DNA from: Glandiceps talaboti
Lineage: Eukaryota; Hemichordata; Enteropneusta; Spengelidae
Assembly (NCBI RefSeq): GCF_964340395.1
Contig: NC_135549.1
Span: 26,109,342-26,173,341 of the forward strand
Direction: 5' to 3'
DNA length: 64,000 nt
Part shown: piece after piece, positions 52,101 through 62,075 of the stretch
Numbering within the stretch: the stretch's first letter is position 1
How the letters are laid out: every line of letters starts with the position of its first letter
Translations under genes and position numbers: made by a program
The notes under the pieces: model-generated
Database searches by the model: none
What the model saw: the letters and a program-made list of their open reading frames with translations, nothing else
Told to the model about the DNA's origin: nothing

Positions 52101-54239
52101 TTATTAGACGAGGCCCTGATATCAACATAGGGCTATACAGAGATGACGGATTAGCCGTTTCGAACACATCACCAAGAGACACAGAAAACATCAAGAAAAA
52201 CATATGCCGCATTTTCCACCTCAACGGACTACGCATAACAATAGAAGCCAACAAACAGATAATCAACTTTTTAGATGTCACCCTCAACTTGAGCAACGAT
52301 ACGTACCGGCCCTACACAAAGCCCGACACCATCCTGCAGTATGTACACCGAGATAGCAACCACCCACAAACCACGACTAAGAGCATACCCACTGGTATTA
52401 ACAAACGCCTGTCATTACACTCTTCGAACAAAGCATCTTTCGACCAAGCCGCACCTCCATACCAAAAAGCACTCAACGAGAGCGGATACAAATACACACT
52501 ACACTACGAGCCGACCACGACCTCTAGACGAAGAAACAGACAACGGAAAGACATATTATGGTACAACCCCCCATTCAGCAAAAATGTTAGCACCAACATC
52601 GGACACAGATTCCTTAGTCTTGTAGACAAACACTTCCACAAAGATCATAAACTCAGAAAAATCTTCAACCGCAACACCGTTAAAATCAGTTACAGCTGCA
52701 TGAATAACATCAAGCATGTCATCAATAACCACAACAAACGCATCCTTATTTCACACGAACGCACCAACACCACCGTAAACAGCACCAATGCCAGTAAAAC
52801 ATGCAACTGTCGGCAAAAGAAAACATGCCCGCTCAACGAAAACTACCTACAGAAATCCGTAATCTACCAAGCAGCCGTCACACGCAAGGACAACGACATT
52901 ACAGAAACATACATCGGGCTCACAGAAAACGAGTTTAAGACAAGGTACAGAAACCACACAGCATCATTCCGACACACTAAACATAGGAACTCTACGGAAC
53001 TCAGCAAACATATCTGGACCCTCAAGGATAAAAACATCGACCACTCCATTTCCTGGCGACCACTTTCATCCCACCCAACCTACAATAGCGCAAGCAAGAA
53101 GTGCAATTTATGCCTCAAAGAAAAGTTCTTTATTATCTGCCGACCCGAACTATCCACATTAAATAAACGAAATGAACTTGTATCCTCTTGTCGCCATCGA
53201 AATAAAACATTGTTGTGTAACACCTGACCCATCGCACACATAATTGACACCTTTTGTACAAACAATAGCACCACTCAACACCCTAGGTAAAACCCGCCTT
53301 ACACCACACGATTTATTTGATTTGATTTGATTTATTACTCTAGGTCAATGCATCCATAAATGGATTTTCATGCATTGAATATAAAAATACAAAACATACG
53401 TTAAAATACAAAGACACATAATTTAAAAATATGGGAGAGTAACAAAATTTACAGGGCAGAGTACAAAGATAAAATAAAAGTTATAAAAAGTAAAACACGA
53501 GAGATGCTAGAATTATGAAGTTAAAACGGTTTAAGACATTAAAAACTAAGTGTTTACTAAGTAGTCGTATTTGCGGAAATACATGAGCGGTATTTGAATG
53601 AACGACTGTGTGCCTTTGGAATGTGGTATTTGGTCCGAGTATTGTATTGGTGTATTGTTGAGTTTTTGGTGACAAGATCAGATAAATAGAGTGGTACTTT
53701 TTTGCTTATACATTTACTGACAATATTTTTGAAGTGTTGATCGTGTCTTTCCTGAATAGTTGGCCAATTTAGAGAATTTCTGGCAAGTGTTACATGGTCT
53801 GATTTTTTAAGGCCACATTGAATTCGTACAGCAAAATTTATGATACCTTGAAGACTACTTTTCAAAGTGAGATTACAATTAGAAAAGACTGTGTCACAGT
53901 AGTCTAAAAGGGAGAAGACAGTAGCAGCTATTACATTCTTTCTGACTTTTTCCGGTATACAACGCCTAACACGTGCCAGTCTTGTTAGACGGAAACCACA
54001 TGCCCTACGGAGATAAGACACATGGTTTGACCAACTGAGTTCAGGGTCCAGTTTCAAGCCTAAGCAGGTAGCAGACTTAGTAGCTTTGATAGTAATATCT
54101 TGAAAGGACAGAGAATTAATGTGATTTGGTATTTTCTTTATACGAGGTATATTCAGTTCATCAACATCTCCTGACGAGTGATTTACTCACGAAACAGGCT
54201 TGTAGAGACGAAAAACCCGACTTGATTTTCTTCTACCCT

Positions 54240-54311
<72 letters not shown>

Positions 54312-54346
54312 TATATATTTATATATATATATATATATATACAGAA

Positions 54347-54383
<37 letters not shown>

Positions 54384-55735
54384 TACATACGCCGGGCGAT
54401 GCCTATAGCACTACTGAACCTCAGTTCAGTTGTGCTAAAAAACTAACCGTCGTTGTGTAAATCGCCGATGATATGTTATTTAGGAGCTATGTGGACGTGA
54501 TATACAATAACACAGTAGAAATTCGTGAAGTCAAGCAATGAACGTTGGCATGATAAACACATTTCTTTGAAAGTCGGCGATAGTTTGTTCTTTTTTTTAA
54601 AACAAATACAATGTAGTATTACTTACTTTTATTATCTGCCCTCCCTCTGGATACTTGTCAAGGATGTCCTTTAGCAATTTAATCAGTGGGGGCGCCCTTT
54701 GACCAAAATCTTCGTCTGTGGAGGTGAAACATATCACCTTTGATATTGATTGTACCGATTACGATATCATTGAGCAATTCCCTAGTTATTTAAGTTTTGA
54801 TTAACATATCTGGGATAGAATCAAAGTGTCTAGAAACCATTACGAGGGTACACATCCTTTACTGTAGTAAGTTAACTCTGCAAGCACCAAACCCACACAC
54901 GCACGTGTACATACAGAGGCACACACAGACATACAGACATACACATACACACACACATAGAGAAACACAGATACACAAACAGGCAAACAAACAAACAAAC
55001 AAACAAACAAACAAACAAACAAACAAACACAATTTCTATTAGTCATAATGTCTACAACACTATAATGTATAAGGTTATACTGGCACATTTAGTAAGTATT
55101 GGTTTGATCATTGGGTAGGTGAAACTTGACAAACAATGTTTTCAGGAGTAATGATATAATCATACAAATAATCCATAGTTACATGTTATATTGTACTAAA
55201 ACAAACAGCACTCAGTCCTAACCTCACGGCCGGGCAAAGTCCCATTGACCCATACATTCTTGTCATAGTATCCTTAAATAATTAATTTATGTTTCCCGGG
55301 CAACACAATTATTATAGTTAAATACACATTGTATAGTGGATCGCATATCACGTCAATATTTTCTTGTATTTTAGAATCAGATATGTATTGGATGGTCTGT
55401 GCTTGGTGATTTGAAACTATCGTTACTGTTTTCTCTCATCGTTTTCCTGCCATTCCATGTGTCTCAACTATATTGCATTATGAGTAATTGTCGTCATGGT
55501 AATAAGAAGCGTTGCAGTACTTAAGGTCGCTGTATACCTATACAAGACTGTCTTTTGTATAATTTATATATTATGATTTACTGTATTTTCTTGACTTTGT
55601 GTACATCTTTACAACTAAGTGACACAGAATACAGGTACTAGGATTACGAGTTTGAAACCCAAATGCTGCATAGATACTTAAAAATCTCATCTATGGCGCA
55701 TCTCTAGTAGACCAATTCTTACCTTGTACATCCAT
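37150..55735 (-). CDS. Sacsin-like giant chaperone protein, gene B
   Basis: Coding exons are 55723-55735, 54627-54715, 51402-51660 and 37150-49901, predicted 4370 residues with the same exon phases as gene A. Domain order is the same: SRR1 from the N-terminus, SRR2 N-box near residue 1396, SRR3 N-box near 2428, J domain with [10 protein letters not shown] near 4129, basic Ser/His-rich linker, HEPN about 4232-4365. Catalytic Glu, Asn and Asp of the N-box and the FGLGF/YGIGF glycine motifs are intact in all three ATPases. There is no ubiquitin-like domain. The first 300 or so residues of the giant exon are almost the same as gene A, whereas the remainder is a diverged paralogue with patches of identity. 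The uninterrupted 12.7-kb exon indicates a functional gene. Introns 2 and 3 have grown by transposon insertion. Expected to be a cytoplasmic Hsp70-coupled chaperone-type ATPase; the specific client is unknown. Confidence 0.93.
50897..50973 (-). repeat. tRNA-like sequence, probably a tRNA-derived SINE
   Basis: On the minus strand the segment starts TCCCGTGGTGTAGTTGTTTAG (A-box-like TGGTGTAGTTG) and ends near CTTTGAAACCCACC and CAGGGAA, giving a B-box-like word and pairable ends (TCCC with GGGAA). The anticodon arm does not fold properly, so it is a decayed tRNA or a SINE head rather than a working tRNA. Confidence 0.35.
51207..51252. repeat. (TCAC)n microsatellite
   Basis: About eleven tetranucleotide repeats within intron 3 of gene B. 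Confidence 0.95.
51402..51660 (-). CDS. Gene B coding exon 3 (SRR1 N-box)
   Basis: 259 nt encoding [15 protein letters not shown] through [15 protein letters not shown]. It differs from the gene A exon by only two residues (Thr for Arg after LL, Lys for Glu after EDW). Acceptor TTATAG|GAG, donor ACAG|GTAATT. Confidence 0.9.
51815..52112 (+). mobile_element. LINE fragment (L1/Tx1-like C-terminal region), broken
   Basis: The plus strand encodes words typical of the region after the reverse transcriptase domain of L1/Tx1-type LINEs: [37 protein letters not shown], then after a one-base frame change near 52045 [20 protein letters not shown]. It has no 5' or 3' end of its own and stops abruptly at the start of the Penelope-like fragment. 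It is a dead fragment in intron 2 of gene B. Confidence 0.65.
52113..53310 (+). mobile_element. Penelope-like retroelement, 5'-truncated
   Basis: The open frame to the TGA at 53225-53227 starts within the reverse transcriptase at the catalytic motif C ([11 protein letters not shown]), continues through the thumb ([10 protein letters not shown]), a basic linker, a Cys motif ([11 protein letters not shown]) and a GIY-YIG endonuclease ([35 protein letters not shown]). This order is diagnostic of endonuclease-bearing Penelope-like elements. The N-terminal two-thirds of the reverse transcriptase is missing, so it cannot move by itself. About 370 codons remain open without a frameshift, so it is fairly recent. 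The 3' boundary is placed where the A/T-rich tail of the neighbouring LINE begins. Confidence 0.85.
52115..53227 (+). pseudogene. RT motif C-thumb-GIY-YIG endonuclease ORF of the Penelope-like element
   Basis: An intact reading frame of about 370 codons lacks the first reverse-transcriptase motifs and any start context of its own. The GIY-YIG core shows the Tyr of the first strand, YIG, the catalytic Arg (KTRYRNH) and a later Glu (TELSKHIW). It sits antisense to gene B inside intron 2. Treated as a truncated element protein, not a host gene. Confidence 0.8.
53310..54185 (-). mobile_element. 5'-truncated LINE (CR1/Jockey-type), minus strand
   Basis: The minus strand encodes the conserved region after the reverse transcriptase palm: [84 protein letters not shown]. 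The frame then shifts near 53575, after which [19 protein letters not shown] continues the protein. The 3' end is an AAATC-type repeat tail at 53316-53335 next to the Penelope-like 3' end. Upstream coding is lost at about 54185. Non-functional. Confidence 0.75.
53557..54180 (-). pseudogene. LINE reverse-transcriptase C-terminal fragment
   Basis: The frame is open from about 54180 but has no start, and ends early after [10 protein letters not shown] because of the frame change. It is the coding part of the LINE described above. Confidence 0.7.
54244..54341. repeat. (TA)n microsatellite, ~98 bp
   Basis: AT dinucleotide tract with two small interruptions, followed by a (GACA)n run at 54346-54382. 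Confidence 0.97.
54346..54382. repeat. (GACA)n microsatellite
   Basis: About nine CAGA units directly preceding the end of an inverted copy of the 14.0-kb element. Confidence 0.95.
54390..54445 (-). mobile_element. End fragment of the TIR GCACAACTG element
   Basis: GCCTATAGCACTACTGAACC followed by TCAGTTCAGTTGTGCTAAAAA is the reverse complement of the left end of the 14.0-kb element. Only this end is present; the other side is replaced by microsatellite. Confidence 0.6.
54627..54715 (-). CDS. Gene B coding exon 2
   Basis: 89 nt after acceptor CCTCCACAG, encoding [18 protein letters not shown] then [11 protein letters not shown]; donor AAA|GTAAGT. Same length and phase as gene A with a single Ile-to-Leu change visible. 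Confidence 0.88.
54716..55722 (-). other. Gene B intron 1
   Basis: About 1.0 kb, non-coding, with a (CAAA)n microsatellite at 54984-55029. It keeps recognisable homology to gene A intron 1 (for example the ATTTTAGAATCAGATATGTATTG block at 55.37 kb versus 32.07 kb). Confidence 0.75.
54984..55029. repeat. (CAAA)n microsatellite
   Basis: About eleven AAAC units in gene B intron 1. Confidence 0.95.
55723..55735 (-). CDS. Gene B coding exon 1 (13 nt of coding sequence)
   Basis: ATGGATGTACAAG|GTAAGAAT on the minus strand gives MDVQ and, with exon 2, MDVQDEDFGQ. An in-frame TAA 18 bases upstream fixes this ATG as the first in its frame. A purine at -3 and G at +4 give a good initiation context. 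Confidence 0.7.
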
Positions 55736-56045
55736 TCTCAACGCACGTCGTTAAGTCAGCTAATTGACAAACCGCGCGGCGGAACATCTGAACCTCGTGA
55801 GTCAAACAGACATACTAGGTAACAATTACAGTAGTGCCGTGACCATAATTCTACTGCTGAGATACCTGGTTGTTGTATGCAGTCGTCGTCGCAGTCGTAC
55901 ACGATATGAACGTGGCCAATCATTCAACAATTATCAATAGCTGTGCCAGGTACGACGTTAATATGACAAGCATTTGATCACGTGATTTCTACGAATTTGT
56001 ATATAGAATTCACAGAATCGCAAGTAATATAACATACTTTTGATA
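55736..56045 (-). promoter_or_regulatory. Conserved 5' flank of gene B with TCACGTGA palindrome
   Basis: Homologous to the 5' flank of gene A over about 300 bases, including CCAGGTACGACGTTA and TTGATCACGTGATTTCTACG (palindrome near 55977-55985, about 240 bases from the start codon). Spacing from palindrome to start is preserved within ten bases between the two genes. Confidence 0.5.
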
Positions 56046-56837
56046 CAAATAATGCGATTTATAATTTTACCATTACAATAATGAGTTGTAGTGTACTTGA
56101 TGTGTGAAATGCTAACCCTAAGGATAGTTATAATAGAGTTATTTGCATTATTTTCGATTTGTCCGGGGGTGTCTCTCTAGTAAAAGGCGCCAGTAATCAT
56201 CTTTCATTTTATTTCAGAATTAAATAAAATATAATTCTGATTCCATATCAGGTGATTTGAAATAATGTTTACTTTTATACCGTCTCGTACCATTTTTCTG
56301 TCATTTGTATCATTTCATCTCTCGCAATTTTATCAAATCAGGGTATTGGTCTTTACCTCATCGCAATATGTACTACAGTGACTAAGGTCATTGTACCCTT
56401 ATATTGACTCATATACCTACTAAACATGACTGACTTTATTTTCATCTTACAATTATACATAGTGTCAAATCAATGTCAGACCATATCAGGTGATTTCAAG
56501 CCCACATTTACTTTGTTACAGATCACTGATCCATAAATTAAAGACCAGCTGAAAGAGGAATACCTCTGTCGGTTGGCTCAGTTCGAAGCCATGATTCACA
56601 CTTCATCATGTGATTAATTGGTACTATTTGCATTATACTAGTCTAAGAGCAATGCAAAATATTTTTTTATTTCATTTACTTATATTGAATTGATATTGTT
56701 ATCAACGATTAGCATAGCCATGTGTAATTTATGTTCATGAGAGTCATGAGAGAAAATCTAAAACAGAGAAGCCGGAGAATGAATTCCGCGCAGGATCTAT
56801 GGTTTCTAGCCACACAACTGACGGTCGTAAAATTCAA

Positions 56838-57090
56838 ACCTCGTGAGTGATGTAGAAATTACAGTAGTTCTGTGACCAGTAGCTGTAATTCTGCTGCCTA
56901 GATATCTGACTGTCATATGCGGTCGTCACCGCACTCGTACACTATTATGACCGTGACCAATCGTTCAACAGTTGTGGGTACCTACTCGGACAGCGCACTG
57001 TGCCAAGTACAACATTACAATGATAAGCATTTGATCACGTGATTTCTACGAATTTGTGTATAGAATTCACAGAATCGCGAGTAATGTAAA
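56838..57090 (-). promoter_or_regulatory. Orphan third copy of the sacsin-like promoter-proximal block
   Basis: Shares CTGTGACCAGTAGCTGTAATT, GCGGTCGTCACCGCA and TTGATCACGTGATTTCTACG with the blocks upstream of genes A and B, but no ATG-exon with donor is found where exon 1 should lie. It may be a decayed remnant of another gene copy or an additional upstream regulatory block for gene B. Confidence 0.45.
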
Positions 57091-60000
57091 AACTTGAAAT
57101 TTTAGAATAAAATATATGAGTTCTACGGTACTTGAAGGGTTAAATGCTAGCCCTAAAGATTTAATAGCTATATTCACACGGCTTTTTATTTGGAATACAG
57201 ATTTTAATAACGCATTGGGGGTTCTCTATAATAACAGGAGCCATCTGTTTTAATGTTATTGAATTATGGGCATTGAACAGTCGTCATAGTTACGTATAGG
57301 AATGTATCGCATTGCCAAAGTTCACCCTGTCCCAAAACAAGGCTGACTTTCATTTCCTTTCCTTTCAGAGTTATTATACGACAGTTTATCAAATTGTGGG
57401 ATGGACACTTTGCAGAGACACACATATTTTGGTATGAGCAAAACGTAACAGAAGTAACTAGACATGATTCATCTTTATGAAAGCTGACCTATCACTCATT
57501 GTACCGAATTCTCTGATATCATTTTCTTGTTATTATATCTATTGCATTTTTATCAAATCCTGGTAATGCTCTCATCTTCATTGTACTTCAATATGTCCTT
57601 CAGCTAGTGACTAAGGTCTCCGTATTGTATGCTTATTACTTATTACTCGAGATTGTCTTTCTTTTCTTTCAGAATAACAATTTGTTTTATTAATACTAAT
57701 ATTACTTCATGTAATTCCAATCTCTGGCCCCATGCCCACAAATCGAGAAATAATTACCACAAATTGGCAACAGTTTTGGAACATGCGTAGAGTGCACATG
57801 ACGGCCACGTTGGTTTATTCTGTAAGTATAAACAGTGTTATATTTATTCACCATATCCATAATTGAATATGAATTCTTCTCAAAGGTGTCTATGATACAC
57901 ATTCCGTTTGCCTAGATGGCACACTTTAACTCGTGATCAAACAAAGTCACACTGCGACTATAGGCTGGGTACATAAAGATAAAGATGTCTCTGTAGTGAT
58001 ATCATCCTTTACGTTCTTAGAAAATGCTGTTTTACGAATGAAAGAGGAACATAGTTTGTCGCGCCAGAATCACCTCATAATCAGATACATTATTTTCATT
58101 TTCAGCAATGCTATCATGCACCTACTAATTTACTTGAATAATGTCTTTGATTCTCGAATAATTCTCACGAAGGCTATTTATGAATTAGCTAGAAAGATCG
58201 TTCATCATTAGGAGACTATCCACTGATTGACAAGTTATAGAACAAAGGCAATCTGCCATAGCCCACGTCGCTGATCTGTGTTCCGAATTACTTTTCACTG
58301 TCCGTCAATTTCATCGCCAACGTTAACGTTAACATCAATTAAATTTAGCCTTGCCCGCGCAATGACCGATTTTGGAATATCAGTTTGTACAGATTTACAT
58401 GAAATAAACGTATGTATAAATTATGTGGATATGTTGATCTGAGTAAGAGTGTACATTTACATAATGACGTCAGTTGAATAATCTAACTGCCTTACAGCGT
58501 TATCTCTAGTACTGTTATTTCCATGGCGACCGATCAGTTTGACTGGAATTACGATGATACTATTAACATAATGTTAACTTTCACTTCTTACATTACCAAT
58601 TACCACTCTACATTTTAGTATTAACATCTAGCATTTATATAAAGATTACTAGAATGGATGACATCACTGATTTCTGTCTCTGCAAGTTTAATTTTAATCA
58701 CATTCGGTCCAGAAGATGCTACTGTATGTCTCTGATTGAGATGGGGAAGACCATCATAGCTTGTGTTGTGAGTTATCATAGTATCAATTCGTAGCAACTG
58801 GTAGACGACATAAACCTGAGTCAGGTGCCCTTTTTGGTCAGCTGAAAGGCAATGAGCAGTCACACCTCTTTACAGAAATCACTTCTCATGAATAAGTTAT
58901 ATCATGACATTTACCCAGTCGTTAATCTCAAAGATATTATGCAATCACAGAAGACTTTGTAGTCAGGTAAGTGTTCAGACTTTGTATTCCCAAACCACTA
59001 AAAAGAACATCACCAATACATGTATCAATCAAAATCACGACTTTACATCAGCAGAAAGGACGCTTCAGTAATTACAAGGGATGGGCCAGAGAAAATCAGG
59101 ACCAGTCCGTTATGTGACCCTCCCCGATTCCGTTTTCTAAAAATTGGCCCTCCCTCAATTTCCTTTCTCCCAAATTCATGTTCAAATACATGTATTTAAA
59201 AAACAACACTTTGGTTAAAATGCTGTCAGGCATTAAAAGGGACACCAGTTCCAGAATCAATGGTAAGCACTCGATCCCACCGCTGCCACCATATTGAACA
59301 TCTTAAAAGCATTGATTGCTTTTCCACACTACTACTACCACCACTACAGTCATTGTGTTTGAAGGCACTGCATTATTTAATTCAATGTTTTGATTTAATT
59401 GGCAGAGCTGAAGGCCAGAACCCCTAAAGTGTAGATGAGTGCACTACTGTCCTTATCGGAAAATAGGTCAACATTCCAATTCCACCACATTTGTCGTAAT
59501 ATCTTTGACCGATTTATTACTTTGCAATAGTGGCAGTGGTGGCATGTTGCAGCAATGCAATATGGAACCAGTGGTAGCGGTGAGATCATGCCAAAGTTAA
59601 AAACAATAATGCTAAGTTCAAAGTAATCAAAGTAAAATGTGACCCTCTCCTAACTCTTTTTTCTCTAAAAGTATATGATCACCATAGTAATAACGGAAGG
59701 GACACTATCTAGTATTCCGAGTTTTCTCTCATACCTATTTTATGACAAACATCCCATTAATCTGTATATCATATTTTATTTCGGACAATCAATCATCGCT
59801 GTGCACATAACGATCAAAGTATCTGACAGAGATTTAATCTGTTGATTGTATTTAATAACTAGTAAACCGTATGTTAACTGATATATGCCATTGGACAAAC
59901 ACTGACAGATTCACAGGTTAAGAATTATAGCCTACAATAATGTCTTGTGGACACACACGAATTGATAAGCAATAGCTACAAGGCAACATGCACCGAGCCA

Positions 60001-60239
60001 CACACAACTACATCACATTTAACGCAAAGCTGCCATTATACGTGGTACGACAATCAAACAATATTTGGTATTATCAATGACCACGGGGTTAGGTTGCTGT
60101 ATATTTGTCAAGGATTCGAAGCACAACTCATTTACTGAAACACATTTCGTACAAATACAGTGATTTGGATAACGTCGAAATATTTGACAGTTATGAATAA
60201 ATCCGTCTTATTTATCATCTAGTATATATGTCACTATAA

Positions 60240-60370
60240 TTGGCGGGGGTGGAATATCGGTGTTTTGGCGTCGATCACGGCTTTCTTAAACTGACCGCCA
60301 GCACCGACGACCAACGGCAAAGTGCCGCGGCCGCCCCCGTGCTGGCCCCTTTTCTAAATTGACTCCCTTC
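60240..60370. other. Isolated GC-rich patch
   Basis: About 130 bases rich in CpG with GTGCCGCGGCCGCCCCCGTG, embedded in AT-rich DNA. No gene or exon is recognised. The words GTGCTGG...CCCC and TCTAAATTGACTCCC recall the repeat at 1.2-1.5 kb, so it may be a repeat fragment rather than a CpG island. Confidence 0.3.
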
Positions 60371-61759
60371 CAACCCATGCATATATTTTACACATCACTT
60401 AAAAGTGTGAAATATAGTAGGTGTTACTGTGATATGAATGTAAACGAATTCGAATACTGTTATAATTTTAAGAAGGTGACCTGAGGACGTACATAACTAT
60501 TAGCATAACTGTTCTGTTCTCTGGTACATGTTAAATCTAGAATCTATGAAATATGTGTATAATTTTTTTTCAGGGTATCCCACCACACAGCATATATAAA
60601 TCCATACGTGACTCATTACACTTAATTGATATACGTTTCTATCAAGGTTTAACTAGAAAAATTTTGACAGGAACTCAAAATAAACTATATTATAACGAAT
60701 GCTACCGATACACCTGTGTGTGGTATTATACGTTGTAGTATGACATGTAAGAAAACAACGCGCAATTAAATACAACCACATGTACATAGTACGCAATATT
60801 TCATTTCTACCAATACTACATCATTTAGTTTTGTTTTTGGCCTACTGTAAACGCATTCAAATGTAGACAATACCATCATCCCTCCGCCAATGACCCCCAC
60901 CCTTCCCTTTTCTACCAATTGCAAGATACAGATGGATATAGATACGTGATTCGTTTGCTCGAATACATTGGAGCTTAAAAGAATCATGAGCATTACAATT
61001 TACAATAGGATAATGATCCGATTTAAATTTAGACACTTTATGTTCAATATCCAACTCAGGTATATCAACAAGAATGCAATGATTTTTCTTTTGTTATCTG
61101 AGTAAGTATAAAAACAGTACTACAACTTATTTCTTGCACATGTAGTATATCTATATGCAGTCTGAGATACACAAGAGAGCTATATTGCCTATGCTTCTAG
61201 TCGGCAATCAAAGTTTCGTTCAGTAAATACTGAATGTCTATATATTTACGTTTATAATGTCAGCATTGATGTTAGGATATATCTGAATTTAACTCATAAT
61301 ATTCACAACAAAATGATTGAAAATATGAAAGATTGACACGAGCTTTTGGTTCTCTTGTAACCCTAGTACCTGAATAATATCATAATCGTGTGCATGTTTC
61401 AATAATGCGCAAATATAATGATTGGGTGACTGACCATTTTACATTTGAAAATCAACATTCAAACAAATGTTTGAAAACTGTGTATTTGATCACATATTTC
61501 TTTCTTCAGGTACACTTAAATTGATAATCGACTACAGATTCTGTGTTTTAGGTAAGTACTTTGTAAACTTCAACGTATAAACCAAAGGGTGAAATTGTTT
61601 TTTTTTTTTCAATTATGATAGTTCATGGATTTTTATCACAGTTTGTGGCGATCGTATCCTAAACATCTTCTTCGTCAGATTTTCATCACCATTATGATTC
61701 GTTGTGGCCATGAACAAGTCTGTTGCACAGCTGCAGTCTTTGATATGTTATGTCATTGT

Positions 61760-62050
61760 CCTGTAAATAAAAAATCTGGAGAAATTCAAATATTGAAGTA
61801 TTAAAGTACTACTATGGTATTCCATGTCCACTCGTTAGGAGTAAGCCCACCCTCATAATTCATTATATCACTATGATATTACATGTCAATAGGTTAATAA
61901 TTTTAAAACTATATCATGACATTATGTTTAAATTTATAACTCGCATAACGTCTTTCGTGATAGAGTTACATTAGATCAACAATGACGAGGGATTACATAT
62001 TTTGAGAAATTATATAATTACTAACGACATGTTCAAGAAAAATACATACC
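61760..62050 (-). other. Putative 3'UTR intron of sacsin-like gene C
   Basis: Twenty-six bases past the stop, GGATAAAG|GTATGT is a consensus donor. A strong candidate acceptor, TTTTTTATTTACAG|GACAATG, lies about 290 bases further on. This is the best donor-acceptor pair of the three genes. Confidence 0.55.
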
Positions 62051-62075
62051 TTTATCCAATCATGGCAGATCTTTA

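Larger units (their letters stand above)
56046..61759. other. Intergenic region between genes B and C
   Basis: No gene recognised. 56.16-56.60 kb is homologous to 33.54-34.03 kb upstream of gene A. 56.84-57.09 kb is a third copy of the promoter-proximal block. 59.08-59.71 kb has interspersed repeat sequence with GTGACCCTC words also seen at 50.4-51.1 kb. 60.24-60.37 kb is an isolated GC-rich patch. Confidence 0.6.
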
